Shown here: one piece after another, positions 1 through 8,029 of the stretch
Position numbering within the stretch: position 1 is the first letter of the stretch
Layout: the number at the start of each line of letters is the position of its first letter
Origin: Mangrovimonas yunxiaonensis
GTDB taxonomy: Bacteria > Bacteroidota > Bacteroidia > Flavobacteriales > Flavobacteriaceae
NCBI RefSeq assembly: GCF_000733475.1
Contig: NZ_JPFK01000005.1
Span: 620,001-684,000, forward strand
Direction: 5' to 3'
Length of the DNA: 64,000 nucleotides
Made by a program: the position numbers and the translations under genes
Notes under the pieces: generated by a model
The model's input: the letters and a program-made list of their open reading frames with translations, nothing else
Database searches by the model: none
Told to the model about the DNA's origin: nothing

Positions 1-213
1 AGTAAAGCCCATTGGGGAAATACGCAAACGGCCAGCTTGGACCATTCGATGTGGTATTATCGCGATTTCGACTTTAACGATTGGATGCTCTTTTCTATGG
101 ATACGCCAAATACCTCGAATGCCAGAGGATTTGCTAGAGGCAATATTTATACTCGGGACGGTGTTTTAGTGGCTTCGGTAACACAAGAAGGGTTAATGCG
201 GCCTTTAAAATGA
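1..213 (+). CDS. tesB: acyl-CoA thioesterase II, C-terminal part
   Basis: Only the last 70 codons are in the window. Frame 1 is open from the first base to the TGA at 211-213. The peptide contains SLDHSMWYYRDF, followed by NARGFARGNIYT and VTQEGLMR. These are the conserved blocks of the second hot-dog domain of TesB-type thioesterases, and the Gln of QEG matches a catalytic residue of the E. coli enzyme. The family hydrolyses medium- and long-chain acyl-CoA to free acid and CoA in the cytoplasm. The stop codon overlaps the start of the next gene in an ATGA arrangement, which suggests translational coupling. The N-terminal domain lies outside the window and cannot be judged. Confidence 0.9.
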   Translation, partial: SKAHWGNTQTASLDHSMWYYRDFDFNDWMLFSMDTPNTSNARGFARGNIYTRDGVLVASVTQEGLMRPLK

Positions 214-1442
214 AAACCTACGATTTGATAATAGTTGGCGGTGGGGCTGCCGGTTTTTTTGCAGCAATTAATGTGGCCGAGCAAATGCCACACGCCTCCA
301 TATGCATTTTAGAAAAAAATAAAGAAGGCCTGCAAAAAGTAAAGATTTCTGGGGGCGGCCGTTGCAATGTTACACATGCCGAATTTATCCCACAAGAACT
401 GGTGCTTAATTACCCCAGAGGGGAGAAAGAACTATTAGGGCCCTTTCACCAGTTTATGACAGGCGATACCATAGCTTGGTTTGAAGCGCGCGGTGTGGCC
501 TTAAAGATTGAAGACGATGGACGCATGTTTCCGGTGACCAATTCGTCGCAAACCATTATTGATTGTTTTTTAAGCGAAACTAAAAAGCACAAAATAGACG
601 TTTTATACAGTCAGAGCGTAACAACGCTATCTCCTCAAGACCAATTAACAGGGTTTGAGGTAGAAACTAAGTCTGAAAGCTTTCAGTGTAAAAAATTGCT
701 CATAGCAACAGGAAGCAGCGTGAAATTTTGGAAATTGATGGGCCAACTTGGCCACACGATTGTTAAGCCCGTGCCGTCATTATTCACATTTAATATTACC
801 GACAAGCGTATTAAAGATATTCCGGGGGTTGTCGCGCCAGATGTTGAAGTAAAAATATTAAAAACCGATTTAGTTTCGGAAGGGCCATTGCTTATTACGC
901 ATTGGGGCATGAGTGCGCCGGCCATTTTAAAACTTTCGGCTTTTGGCGCCGTTGTGCTGGCTAAAATGGATTATAAATTTAACATTGAAATTAACTTTAT
1001 AAAGCAAGATGCCGAGAGCTGTTTAAACCAGTTAAAAGCAACAAAACAGGATTTAGGAAAAAAAACGGTATTTAAATTACCGCAATTTAATTTGCCCAAA
1101 CGGCTGTGGCAGCAACTGGTCTTGGCTTCGGGTATGGCACAGGATACCCGTTGGGCAGATGTTAATAAAGAACAGTTGGAAAACCTGACAAAACAGTTAA
1201 CCCAAGCCGTTTTTAATGTTGATGGGAAAAGCACCTTTAAAGAGGAGTTTGTTACCGCTGGAGGCGTGGCGCTAAAAGAAGTGAATTTTAAAACCTTTGA
1301 AAGCAAGCTAATTCCTAATTTGTATTTTGCGGGAGAAGTGCTTAATATCGATGCGGTAACAGGCGGATTTAACTTTCAGAATGCGTGGACGGGAGCGTAT
1401 ATAGCTGCTAGGGCGATGGCGAATGCCAGTTTTAATTCTTAA
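210..1442 (+). CDS. NAD(P)/FAD-dependent oxidoreductase, HI0933/BaiN family
   Basis: A 410-residue flavoprotein. The N-terminus carries a dinucleotide-binding Rossmann motif (VGGGAAG, residues 9-15), followed by the family block SGGGRCNVTH. The C-terminus carries FAGEVLNIDAVTGGFN, which closes the FAD site. The length matches the HI0933-like (YhiN/BaiN) family of soluble flavoproteins. Some members reduce bile-acid intermediates in gut bacteria, but for most, including probably this one, the substrate is unknown. The start overlaps the tesB stop by four bases. The family call is secure; the reaction is not. Confidence 0.9.
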   Translation: MKTYDLIIVGGGAAGFFAAINVAEQMPHASICILEKNKEGLQKVKISGGGRCNVTHAEFIPQELVLNYPRGEKELLGPFHQFMTGDTIAWFEARGVALKIEDDGRMFPVTNSSQTIIDCFLSETKKHKIDVLYSQSVTTLSPQDQLTGFEVETKSESFQCKKLLIATGSSVKFWKLMGQLGHTIVKPVPSLFTFNITDKRIKDIPGVVAPDVEVKILKTDLVSEGPLLITHWGMSAPAILKLSAFGAVVLAKMDYKFNIEINFIKQDAESCLNQLKATKQDLGKKTVFKLPQFNLPKRLWQQLVLASGMAQDTRWADVNKEQLENLTKQLTQAVFNVDGKSTFKEEFVTAGGVALKEVNFKTFESKLIPNLYFAGEVLNIDAVTGGFNFQNAWTGAYIAARAMANASFNS

Positions 1443-1500
1443 TGTCCTACTTGTATTCAAAGGCTAGTTAAGCACCCTTAATCGAAAACAAAATTTTAAT

Positions 1501-2031
1501 ATGCCAACATTCATAGCCCTACTTCGCGGTATAAATGTCGCCGGACAAAAAAAAGTGCCAATGGCAGCGTTGCGAGAGGTGCTGACCAAGTCTGGGTTAG
1601 AACAGGTGAGAACGTACATTCAGTCTGGAAATGTAATTTTCGAAGCAAATAACAAAAACACGCAGCAATTAGCGGAAGACATTCATAAGAGCATTAAAGC
1701 ATATTTTGGTTTCGAGGTGCCCATTTTAATTAAAACACCCACGCAACTGCAACAAATTTTAGACGCTTGCCCTTTTCCTGAAACCCAAAAGCAAAACAGC
1801 TACTTCTCGTTGTTGTATGCTACGCCTCGCCAAGAGTTAATCGATGAGGTGTCGACAATCAAGTACCCAAACGAAACCGTTAGCATCACAAAAAACTGCA
1901 TTTATTTTTACTGTTCGGCAGGGTATGGGCGTACCAAATACAACAACAATTTCTTTGAACGAAAATTAAACGTCACAGCCACGGCAAGAAACTACAAAAC
2001 AATGGTAAAGTTGTTATCTTTGTCGCAATAA
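1501..2031 (+). CDS. DUF1697 family protein
   Basis: A 176-residue protein that opens with FIALLRGINVAGQKKVPM, followed by YIQSGNVIFEA. Both are signature blocks of the DUF1697 family, small soluble proteins common in bacteria and without an assigned function. There is no signal peptide or membrane segment. It lies 58 bases after the flavoprotein and 9 bases before mvaD, so it may be read with either neighbour. A -7-like element near its 3' end suggests that mvaD also has its own start of transcription. Confidence 0.85.
   Translation: MPTFIALLRGINVAGQKKVPMAALREVLTKSGLEQVRTYIQSGNVIFEANNKNTQQLAEDIHKSIKAYFGFEVPILIKTPTQLQQILDACPFPETQKQNSYFSLLYATPRQELIDEVSTIKYPNETVSITKNCIYFYCSAGYGRTKYNNNFFERKLNVTATARNYKTMVKLLSLSQ
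2015..2022 (+). promoter_or_regulatory. candidate -7 element for mvaD
   Basis: TATCTTTG matches the Bacteroidota -7 consensus TAnnTTTG and lies 18 bases before the mvaD ATG, inside the last codons of the DUF1697 gene. No TTG is present at the usual -33 distance, so only half of the promoter signature is visible. Confidence 0.4.
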
Positions 2032-2040
2032 ACAGAGAGC

Positions 2041-3141
2041 ATGACCGAACAAGACTTTATTCCAAAAGGATATTCAGAATTAATAGATAGCGGAACCGTT
2101 ACTTGGGAGTCGCCAAGTAATATCGCCTTAATAAAATATTGGGGCAAGCGCGATCAGCAAATTCCCGAAAATCCATCCATAAGTTTTACGTTAAGTGCCT
2201 GTAAGACCATTACAACGGTAGATTACGAAAAGAAAGCTACAGCAGAAGACTTTTCTTTTGAGGTGTTTTTAAATGATGAAAAGAAAGCCGATTTCAAACC
2301 AAAAATCGAAACGTTTTTTAAACGTATTGAAGGGTATGTGCCGTTTTTAAAACACTACCATTTTACTATTAAAACCCAAAATACGTTTCCGCACAGCTCT
2401 GGTATTGCGTCTTCGGCAAGTGGCATGAGCGCTTTGGCGTTGTGCTTAATGAGTATTGAAAAAGCCCTTTCTAACATTCAAGACGAGAGCGAAGCAGCTA
2501 GCGAATATTTCAACCGAAAAGCGTCATTCCTAGCACGTTTGGGATCGGGTAGTGCCTGCCGCAGTGTAGCGGGCGATTTGGTGGTTTGGGGCCAAACGCA
2601 AAGCATAGCAGGTAGCAGTAATTTATTTGGGGTAAAATATCCCTACAGCGTACACAAGAATTTTAAAGAGTACCAAGATACCATTCTGTTAATCGATAAG
2701 GGCGAAAAGCAAGTAAGCAGCACCTTGGGGCATGAGTTAATGTATGGGCACCCATATGCAGAAGCGCGTTTCTCGCAAGCGCATGACCATATGGAAATGC
2801 TAAAAACCATTCTTAAAACAGGAGATTTGCAAGCGTTTATCGACCTTATTGAAAGCGAGGCGTTAACCTTACATGCGATGATGATGACCAGTAATCCGTA
2901 TTTTATTTTAATGAAACCCCATACGCTGGAGGTGATTAACTTGATTTGGAAATTTAGGGAAGAAACTGGGCTTCATGTTGGGTTTACACTAGATGCCGGA
3001 GCAAATGTACATGTGTTGTACCCAAAGGCAGAAAAAGACCTAGTGCTAGAGTTTATCGAAGCAGAATTGGCGGCTTATTGTAAAGACGAAGCCTATATTT
3101 GCGATACGGTTGGCCTAGGGGCACAACAAGTTAACCCGTAA
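2041..3141 (+). CDS. mvaD: diphosphomevalonate decarboxylase
   Basis: A 366-residue GHMP-superfamily enzyme that converts mevalonate 5-diphosphate to isopentenyl diphosphate in an ATP-dependent decarboxylation. The N-terminal block ESPSNIALIKYWGKRD is diagnostic. The phosphate-binding loop is PHSSGIASSASG, and LDAGANVH near the C-terminus contains the catalytic Asp (about D318). All key blocks are intact and the length is slightly above that of characterised enzymes. It is followed after 226 bases by a mevalonate-kinase-like gene and then a prenyltransferase. With HMG-CoA reductase and a further GHMP kinase at 28.6-30.8 kb, this shows that the organism makes isoprenoids by the mevalonate route. 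Confidence 0.95.
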   Translation: MTEQDFIPKGYSELIDSGTVTWESPSNIALIKYWGKRDQQIPENPSISFTLSACKTITTVDYEKKATAEDFSFEVFLNDEKKADFKPKIETFFKRIEGYVPFLKHYHFTIKTQNTFPHSSGIASSASGMSALALCLMSIEKALSNIQDESEAASEYFNRKASFLARLGSGSACRSVAGDLVVWGQTQSIAGSSNLFGVKYPYSVHKNFKEYQDTILLIDKGEKQVSSTLGHELMYGHPYAEARFSQAHDHMEMLKTILKTGDLQAFIDLIESEALTLHAMMMTSNPYFILMKPHTLEVINLIWKFREETGLHVGFTLDAGANVHVLYPKAEKDLVLEFIEAELAAYCKDEAYICDTVGLGAQQVNP

Positions 3142-3314
3142 AAGCAAAAGGCACGTTTTTTAAAACTTTTTAACCAGTGCCAGAGTAAGAACGTTGGATT
3201 AGAATTGTACCATGAATTGCACAATTAGAAAAATTCTGATTATCTTGCCAGTAAGAATTGTATAAATAAAACGTTTAATGCGTATAATTAAGCGTGCGAA
3301 TAAACAATAATTGC

Positions 3315-3322
3315 TAAATTTG
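3315..3322 (+). promoter_or_regulatory. candidate -7 element for the mevalonate-kinase-like gene
   Basis: TAAATTTG fits TAnnTTTG and lies 45 bases ahead of the ATG at 3368, in a 226-base gap after mvaD. The gap is A/T-rich and holds two imperfect copies of a TGCCAG-TAAGAA motif (about 3178-3191 and 3246-3258). No terminator is visible in it. Confidence 0.35.
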
Positions 3323-3367
3323 CATGAGCAACTGTAAATTGCCAATGGTTTAGTTATCAATTGAATT

Positions 3368-4297
3368 ATGAAAGGACCGCTTTTTTACTCTAAAATCCTG
3401 CTATTCGGGGAATATGGAATTATTAAGGATTCCAAAGGATTATCCATTCCATACAACTTTTACAACGGGGCGTTAAAGGTCGCTGCAAATCTTACCGATA
3501 AGGCAGAAGCATCTAATAGCGCTTTAAAGCAATTTGCCGAATATCTAGAGCAAATCGATGCCGATTTGGTTACCTTCGATAGCGAAGCCTTAAAGCAAGA
3601 TGTGGCCAATGGCATGTATTTCGACTCGTCCATTCCGCAAGGGTATGGCGTAGGAAGCAGTGGTGCTTTGGTTGCAGCAATTTACGATAAGTATGCCAAC
3701 AATAAGATTACGGTTTTAGAAAACCTAACCCGCGAAAAACTCTTACAACTGAAGGCCATTTTTGCCGAAATGGAATCGTTTTTCCATGGGAAATCCTCGG
3801 GATTGGATCCTTTAAACAGCTATTTAAGCTTGCCAATCCTTATCAACTCAAAAGACAATATTGAAGCCACGGGCATTCCATCGCAAAAACTAGATGGCAA
3901 GGGTGCTGTGTTTTTACTGGATAGCGGTGTTGTAGGAGAGACTGCTCCTATGGTGCGAATTTTTATGGAAAACATGAAACAGGAAGGGTTTCGCAACATG
4001 CTAAAGGATCAGTTTATAAAACATACCGATGCCTGTGTGGAAGATTTCTTGAAAGGCGATATTAAATCGTTATTTCAAAACACCAAGCAACTTTCAAAAG
4101 TGGTGCTAAGCCATTTTAAACCCATGATTCCAAAGCAGTTTCACGAACTGTGGAAAAAAGGCCTAGATACTAACGATTACTACCTAAAGCTATGTGGCTC
4201 TGGCGGCGGGGGCTACATTCTAGGATTTACAGAGGATATCGACAAAGCCCAAAAAACTTTGGCAGGTTATAAACTAGAGGTGGTTTATAATTTTTAG
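3368..4297 (+). CDS. GHMP kinase, probable mevalonate kinase
   Basis: A 309-residue GHMP kinase. It starts with SKILLFGEYGII, the substrate-contacting strand typical of mevalonate kinases. The ATP loop is PQGYGVGSSGALVAAI, SGLDPLNSYLS lies in the middle, and the C-terminal glycine motif is LCGSGGGGYILGF. It probably phosphorylates mevalonate to mevalonate 5-phosphate in the cytoplasm. Its place directly after mvaD supports a mevalonate-pathway role. The protein is divergent, so phosphomevalonate kinase cannot be excluded. The GYDIA-type kinase at 28.6 kb is the natural candidate for that other step. Confidence 0.8.
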   Translation: MKGPLFYSKILLFGEYGIIKDSKGLSIPYNFYNGALKVAANLTDKAEASNSALKQFAEYLEQIDADLVTFDSEALKQDVANGMYFDSSIPQGYGVGSSGALVAAIYDKYANNKITVLENLTREKLLQLKAIFAEMESFFHGKSSGLDPLNSYLSLPILINSKDNIEATGIPSQKLDGKGAVFLLDSGVVGETAPMVRIFMENMKQEGFRNMLKDQFIKHTDACVEDFLKGDIKSLFQNTKQLSKVVLSHFKPMIPKQFHELWKKGLDTNDYYLKLCGSGGGGYILGFTEDIDKAQKTLAGYKLEVVYNF

Positions 4298-4355
4298 TAT
4301 GTCTTTACTACTCCAAGCGCCGCCAAAACGGCACTACTTTAATCCTTAAATAGTT

Positions 4356-5270
4356 ATGTTAACCAGACGCCAGAAACATATCCTGCTTAAATTTTTCAGT
4401 ATGTTTTCTGTGGTACGTGGTTATAATATCTTGGTTGTTGTTATTGCTCAATATCTGGCATCTGTCTATATTTTAGCGCATAATAAAGCCGTTAAAGCTG
4501 TGGTTTTAGATGTCAACCTGTTAATGTTGGTTTTGGCTTCGGCCGCAGCGATAGCAGGGGGCTACATTATAAATAACTTTTACGATTCTGAAAAAGACCT
4601 TATAAACCGTCCCAGAAAATCCATGCTCGATCGTTTGGTTAGCCAAAACACTAAGCTGTCGTTCTATTTTGTGCTTAATTTTATTTCGGTAGTACTGGCG
4701 AGTTATGTGGCCTTCTCGGCAGTAATTTTCTTTTCGGTTTATATTTTTGGTATTTGGTTGTATTCGCATAAACTTAAAAAAATGCCCTTTATAGGCAATG
4801 TGGTCTCGGCCCTGTTAACCATAGCGCCGTTCTTTGTTATTTTTGTGTATTACAAGAATTTCGAGCAGGTTATTTTTGTTCATGCCATGTTCCTGTTTTT
4901 AGTCATATCCATGCGAGAGCTTACAAAAGATCTGGAAAACCTACAGGGCGATATGGCTCAGGATTATCACACCATTCCAGTAGTTTATGGCGAAAACGTC
5001 TCTAAAACAATGCTTACCGTATTGGGGGTGTTAACCCTGCTGCCAGCCTTGTTGCTCATTTTTCAGTTTCAGGTTGGGCGCATGAATTATTACTTTTATT
5101 TAAGTATGGTGCTGCTAATAATCTTTGTAGTAATGCTTTGGAAAGCAAATTCAAGATCGCAATACCTTGTTTTGCACAACATTTTAAAACTTATTATTGT
5201 ATTGGGGGTGGTTAGTATCCCGTTGATTGACATAGGTTTGGTGCTGAATAAAATTACTTTTATTCGATAA
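4356..5270 (+). CDS. UbiA-family prenyltransferase
   Basis: A 304-residue integral membrane protein with about eight to nine hydrophobic segments. The first Asp-rich motif is NNFYDSEKDLINRP (D77 and D81), and the second is near DLENLQGDMAQDY. These motifs bind Mg2+ and prenyl diphosphate in UbiA enzymes. Flavobacterial relatives are usually labelled geranylgeranylglycerol-phosphate geranylgeranyltransferase, but the true acceptor is not visible from sequence. Placement next to two mevalonate-pathway genes fits use of a prenyl diphosphate. MenA-type quinone synthesis is an alternative, but no other menaquinone genes are nearby. Confidence 0.8.
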   Translation: MLTRRQKHILLKFFSMFSVVRGYNILVVVIAQYLASVYILAHNKAVKAVVLDVNLLMLVLASAAAIAGGYIINNFYDSEKDLINRPRKSMLDRLVSQNTKLSFYFVLNFISVVLASYVAFSAVIFFSVYIFGIWLYSHKLKKMPFIGNVVSALLTIAPFFVIFVYYKNFEQVIFVHAMFLFLVISMRELTKDLENLQGDMAQDYHTIPVVYGENVSKTMLTVLGVLTLLPALLLIFQFQVGRMNYYFYLSMVLLIIFVVMLWKANSRSQYLVLHNILKLIIVLGVVSIPLIDIGLVLNKITFIR

Positions 5271-5286
5271 GCAATTTTTTATCGTA

Positions 5287-5294
5287 TATCTTTG
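5287..5294 (+). promoter_or_regulatory. candidate -7 element for the RluB-family gene
   Basis: TATCTTTG fits TAnnTTTG. It lies just after the stop of the UbiA gene and about 52 bases before the ATG at 5347. No TTG sits at the usual -33 spacing. Confidence 0.4.
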
Positions 5295-5346
5295 CATAAA
5301 ATTTAAACGTATAAATTTAAAAAAGGCCCTTTTTAGGGGAAACCAT

Positions 5347-6222
5347 ATGAGCAGAAAGCAAGGAACAGGAGGGAAAAGTAAACCATCGGGAAGAGGGCAA
5401 AGACAGCATAGCGGAAATAGTAAGTCTGGTAGAGGCGGAAACAATACCGGTGGGAAAAGTTTTTCGCGCGGGAATGCTCCAGTAAAAAAGGCCAGTACAC
5501 CTAAAGCAGCAGCATCAGATGGCATTCGCCTAAACAAGTATATTGCCAATTCTGGCATTTGCTCACGCCGTGAAGCCGATGAACATATTGCCGTTGGCTT
5601 GGTGACCGTAAATGGAAAAGTGATAACCGAAATGGGTTATAAAGTAAAGCTGGAAGACGATGTGCGCTTTGATGGGCGCCGTATTAACCCAGAACCAAAA
5701 ACCTATGTGCTGCTTAATAAACCCAAGGGGTTTGCTACAACCACCAGCGATACGAAAGACAGAACCGTTATGGATCTTGTGGCGAATGCCACCAGCGCCA
5801 AAATAAAACCTATTGGTCGCCTAGGAAGAAACTCAACAGGCTTGTTGTTGTTCACTAACGACGAAGACATCGTGAAAAAATTCACCCATTCGAAAAATGG
5901 CGTTTCTAGACTATTTCAAGTAGAATTGGATAAAAACCTCAAGTTTGAAGATTTAAAAAAAGTAGAAGAAGGCCTTAAAATTGATGGTAAAGATGTTGTG
6001 GTAGAAGAAATAAGCTATATAGAAGGACAGAGCAAAAACCTGGTTGGCTTAAAAATTAAAAATACCGGAAACTCCATTATACGTAATATTTTTGATCACC
6101 TAAACTACGACCTTATAAAGGTCGATTGTGTGGCCATAGGGCATCTTACCAAAAAAGATCTCCCAAGAGGCTACTGGAAACATTTAACCAAGCAAGAGGT
6201 TAATACTTTGAGAATGTTATAG
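5347..6222 (+). CDS. RluB/RsuA-family pseudouridine synthase homologue lacking the catalytic Asp
   Basis: A 291-residue protein. The first 55 or so residues are a low-complexity basic Gly/Arg/Ser/Lys tail. An S4 RNA-binding domain follows (IRLNKYIANSGICSRREAD, then VGLVTVNG), and then the catalytic domain. The catalytic motif of this family is GRLD followed by TxGLLLLT. Here it reads IGRLGRNSTGLLLFTND, with glycine at residue 160 where the essential Asp should be. The rest of the fold looks intact and full length, so this is a substitution, not gene decay. The family modifies uridines in 23S or 16S rRNA. This member may be inactive as a synthase, or may act as an RNA-binding or ribosome-assembly factor. 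Confidence 0.85.
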   Translation: MSRKQGTGGKSKPSGRGQRQHSGNSKSGRGGNNTGGKSFSRGNAPVKKASTPKAAASDGIRLNKYIANSGICSRREADEHIAVGLVTVNGKVITEMGYKVKLEDDVRFDGRRINPEPKTYVLLNKPKGFATTTSDTKDRTVMDLVANATSAKIKPIGRLGRNSTGLLLFTNDEDIVKKFTHSKNGVSRLFQVELDKNLKFEDLKKVEEGLKIDGKDVVVEEISYIEGQSKNLVGLKIKNTGNSIIRNIFDHLNYDLIKVDCVAIGHLTKKDLPRGYWKHLTKQEVNTLRML

Positions 6223-6548
6223 TTAAATAATTTTATTTTTTTTCAAAAAAAGCCTTGTAATTCATTTTTTTGTATTTCATTTGTATCGGTTTTTTAGCTG
6301 AACAACGTGAATACTGTTTATACGTTCGGGCTTTTGGAAAATAGGAAGTCATACCCAAAAGTAACCCTTAAGAAGGGAAACCGAAATTTAAAGCTAACTT
6401 CCGAAATACATCTTTTGGTAAGCCAACACCTGTTTGGTTTTACCCCTACCACGCAATTGCAATTGCAGGTTTGATAGTCATTATTTGTTATTGTCTTAAT
6501 ATTGAATTAATTTTTAATTCACAATTTTAACCACAGATATAATAAATA
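6223..6548 (+). promoter_or_regulatory. 326-base intergenic region with a possible structured leader of speA
   Basis: No convincing gene is present. Three nested helices can be drawn by eye: 6329-6333 with 6420-6424 (GGCTT/AAGCC), 6344-6349 with 6397-6402 (GGAAGT/ACTTCC), and a hairpin 6365-6369 with 6373-6377 (CCCTT/AAGGG). CCAAAAG at 6355-6361 could instead pair with CTTTTGG at 6331-6337 or at 6412-6418, which gives competing folds. A promoter-like pair, TTG at 6255-6257 and TTCATTTG at 6276-6283 (18-base spacing), would start RNA near 6290 and include all of this. A second candidate, TTG at 6485-6487 with TAATTTTT at 6508-6515, would bypass it. A GTG-started frame of 55 codons (6307-6474) also exists, but nothing supports its translation. 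Confidence 0.35.
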
Positions 6549-7970
6549 ATGAATACAAAATATATCGATTTAATCAGTCAAACTTTTTATTTCCCTCAAG
6601 ACGAGTTTACGCTTGACGGGCAATTTTTGAAATTTCACGACATCGACCTTAAGGCTTTGGTAGAAACCTATGGCGCACCCCTAAAGTTCACCTATTTGCC
6701 GCAGATAACCAACAACATTAAACGCGCAAAGCATTGGTTTTCCAATGCGATTGATAAACACGGGTATCAAGGAACGTACAACTATAGCTATTGCACAAAA
6801 AGCTCGCACTTTAAGCACATTTTAAACGAAGCTTTAAAAAACGACATCCACATCGAAACCTCTTCGGCTTTCGATATAGATATCGTGGAGAACCTTAAGC
6901 AAGAAGGGAAAATAACCGACAATACGTTTGTACTGTGCAATGGGTTTAAGCGGGCACAATACATAACCAATATTGCGCGCTTAATGAACGAAGGCCATAA
7001 GAACTGCATTCCAATTATCGATAACTACGAAGAGATTGACCTCCTTTCGGAAGAGATTAAAGGAACGTTTAAGGTAGGCATAAGAATCGCTTCGGAAGAA
7101 GAGCCTAAATTCGAGTTCTATACCTCAAGATTGGGTATTGGTTACAAGAACATCGTGCCGTTTTATAAAAACCAAATTCAAAACAACGATAAGGTAACAT
7201 TAAAAATGTTGCACTTTTTTATCAATACCGGCATTCGCGACAATGCGTATTATTGGAACGAACTGTTAAAGTGTTTGAAGGTTTACATTAGCCTAAAGAA
7301 AATTTGCCCCACATTAGATAGCCTGAACATTGGTGGCGGATTTCCGATAAAGAACTCTTTAGCATTCGATTTCGATTATGAGTATATGGTTGATGAGATT
7401 ATTAACCAAATTCAAATTGCCTGCAACGATGCCGGGGTAGATGTGCCGCATATTTTTACCGAATTTGGTAGTTTTACCGTTGGCGAAAGCGGCGGTGCTA
7501 TTTATGAAGTGCTGTACCAAAAGCAACAAAACGACCGTGAGAAATGGAACATGATCAATTCGTCTTTCATTACCACACTACCAGACACCTGGGCGATAAA
7601 CAAACGCTTTATTATGCTGCCTATAAACCGATGGAACGATACTTACGAGCGTGTTTTGCTAGGCGGGCTAACTTGCGATAGCGACGATTATTACAACAGC
7701 GAACAGCACATGAATGCCATTTACCTGCCAAAATACAGCAAGGAAAAGCCACTGTACATCGGGTTTTTTAACACAGGCGCATACCAAGAGACCATTGGTG
7801 GTTTTGGCGGGTTGCAGCATTGCTTAATCCCATCGCCAAAACACGTGCTAATCGATAAGGATGCCAATGGCAACATAACAACAAAGCTATTTAGTGAACA
7901 ACAAAAAAGTGAAGACTTACTTAACATTTTAGGGTACCATAGCACGAGCAACAAACAGGAGCTTAAATAA
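6549..7970 (+). CDS. speA: arginine decarboxylase, PLP-dependent fold III
   Basis: A 473-residue decarboxylase of the alanine-racemase-fold (group IV) type. NYSYCTKSSHF holds the likely PLP lysine (K84). NIGGGFPIKNS is the phosphate-binding glycine loop, and NTGAYQETIGG lies near the C-terminus with an active-site Tyr. It is shorter than E. coli SpeA (about 658 residues) because it lacks the extra inserted domains. It would decarboxylate arginine to agmatine in the cytoplasm. The next gene is an agmatinase, which supports arginine over ornithine or diaminopimelate as substrate. The gene is preceded by an unusually long gap with possible RNA structure, so control by an RNA leader is conceivable. 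Confidence 0.85.
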   Translation: MNTKYIDLISQTFYFPQDEFTLDGQFLKFHDIDLKALVETYGAPLKFTYLPQITNNIKRAKHWFSNAIDKHGYQGTYNYSYCTKSSHFKHILNEALKNDIHIETSSAFDIDIVENLKQEGKITDNTFVLCNGFKRAQYITNIARLMNEGHKNCIPIIDNYEEIDLLSEEIKGTFKVGIRIASEEEPKFEFYTSRLGIGYKNIVPFYKNQIQNNDKVTLKMLHFFINTGIRDNAYYWNELLKCLKVYISLKKICPTLDSLNIGGGFPIKNSLAFDFDYEYMVDEIINQIQIACNDAGVDVPHIFTEFGSFTVGESGGAIYEVLYQKQQNDREKWNMINSSFITTLPDTWAINKRFIMLPINRWNDTYERVLLGGLTCDSDDYYNSEQHMNAIYLPKYSKEKPLYIGFFNTGAYQETIGGFGGLQHCLIPSPKHVLIDKDANGNITTKLFSEQQKSEDLLNILGYHSTSNKQELK

Positions 7971-8029
7971 GCCATTTAAAAGCCGTGTGGCAAAACCCTT
8001 TTACAATTTAATACAACAAGATTTACAAG

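Noticed and set aside
3170-3262. Two imperfect copies of a TGCCAG-TAAGAA motif as a repeat element
   Set aside because: The copies differ in length and match over about ten bases only, which is expected by chance in A/T-rich sequence.
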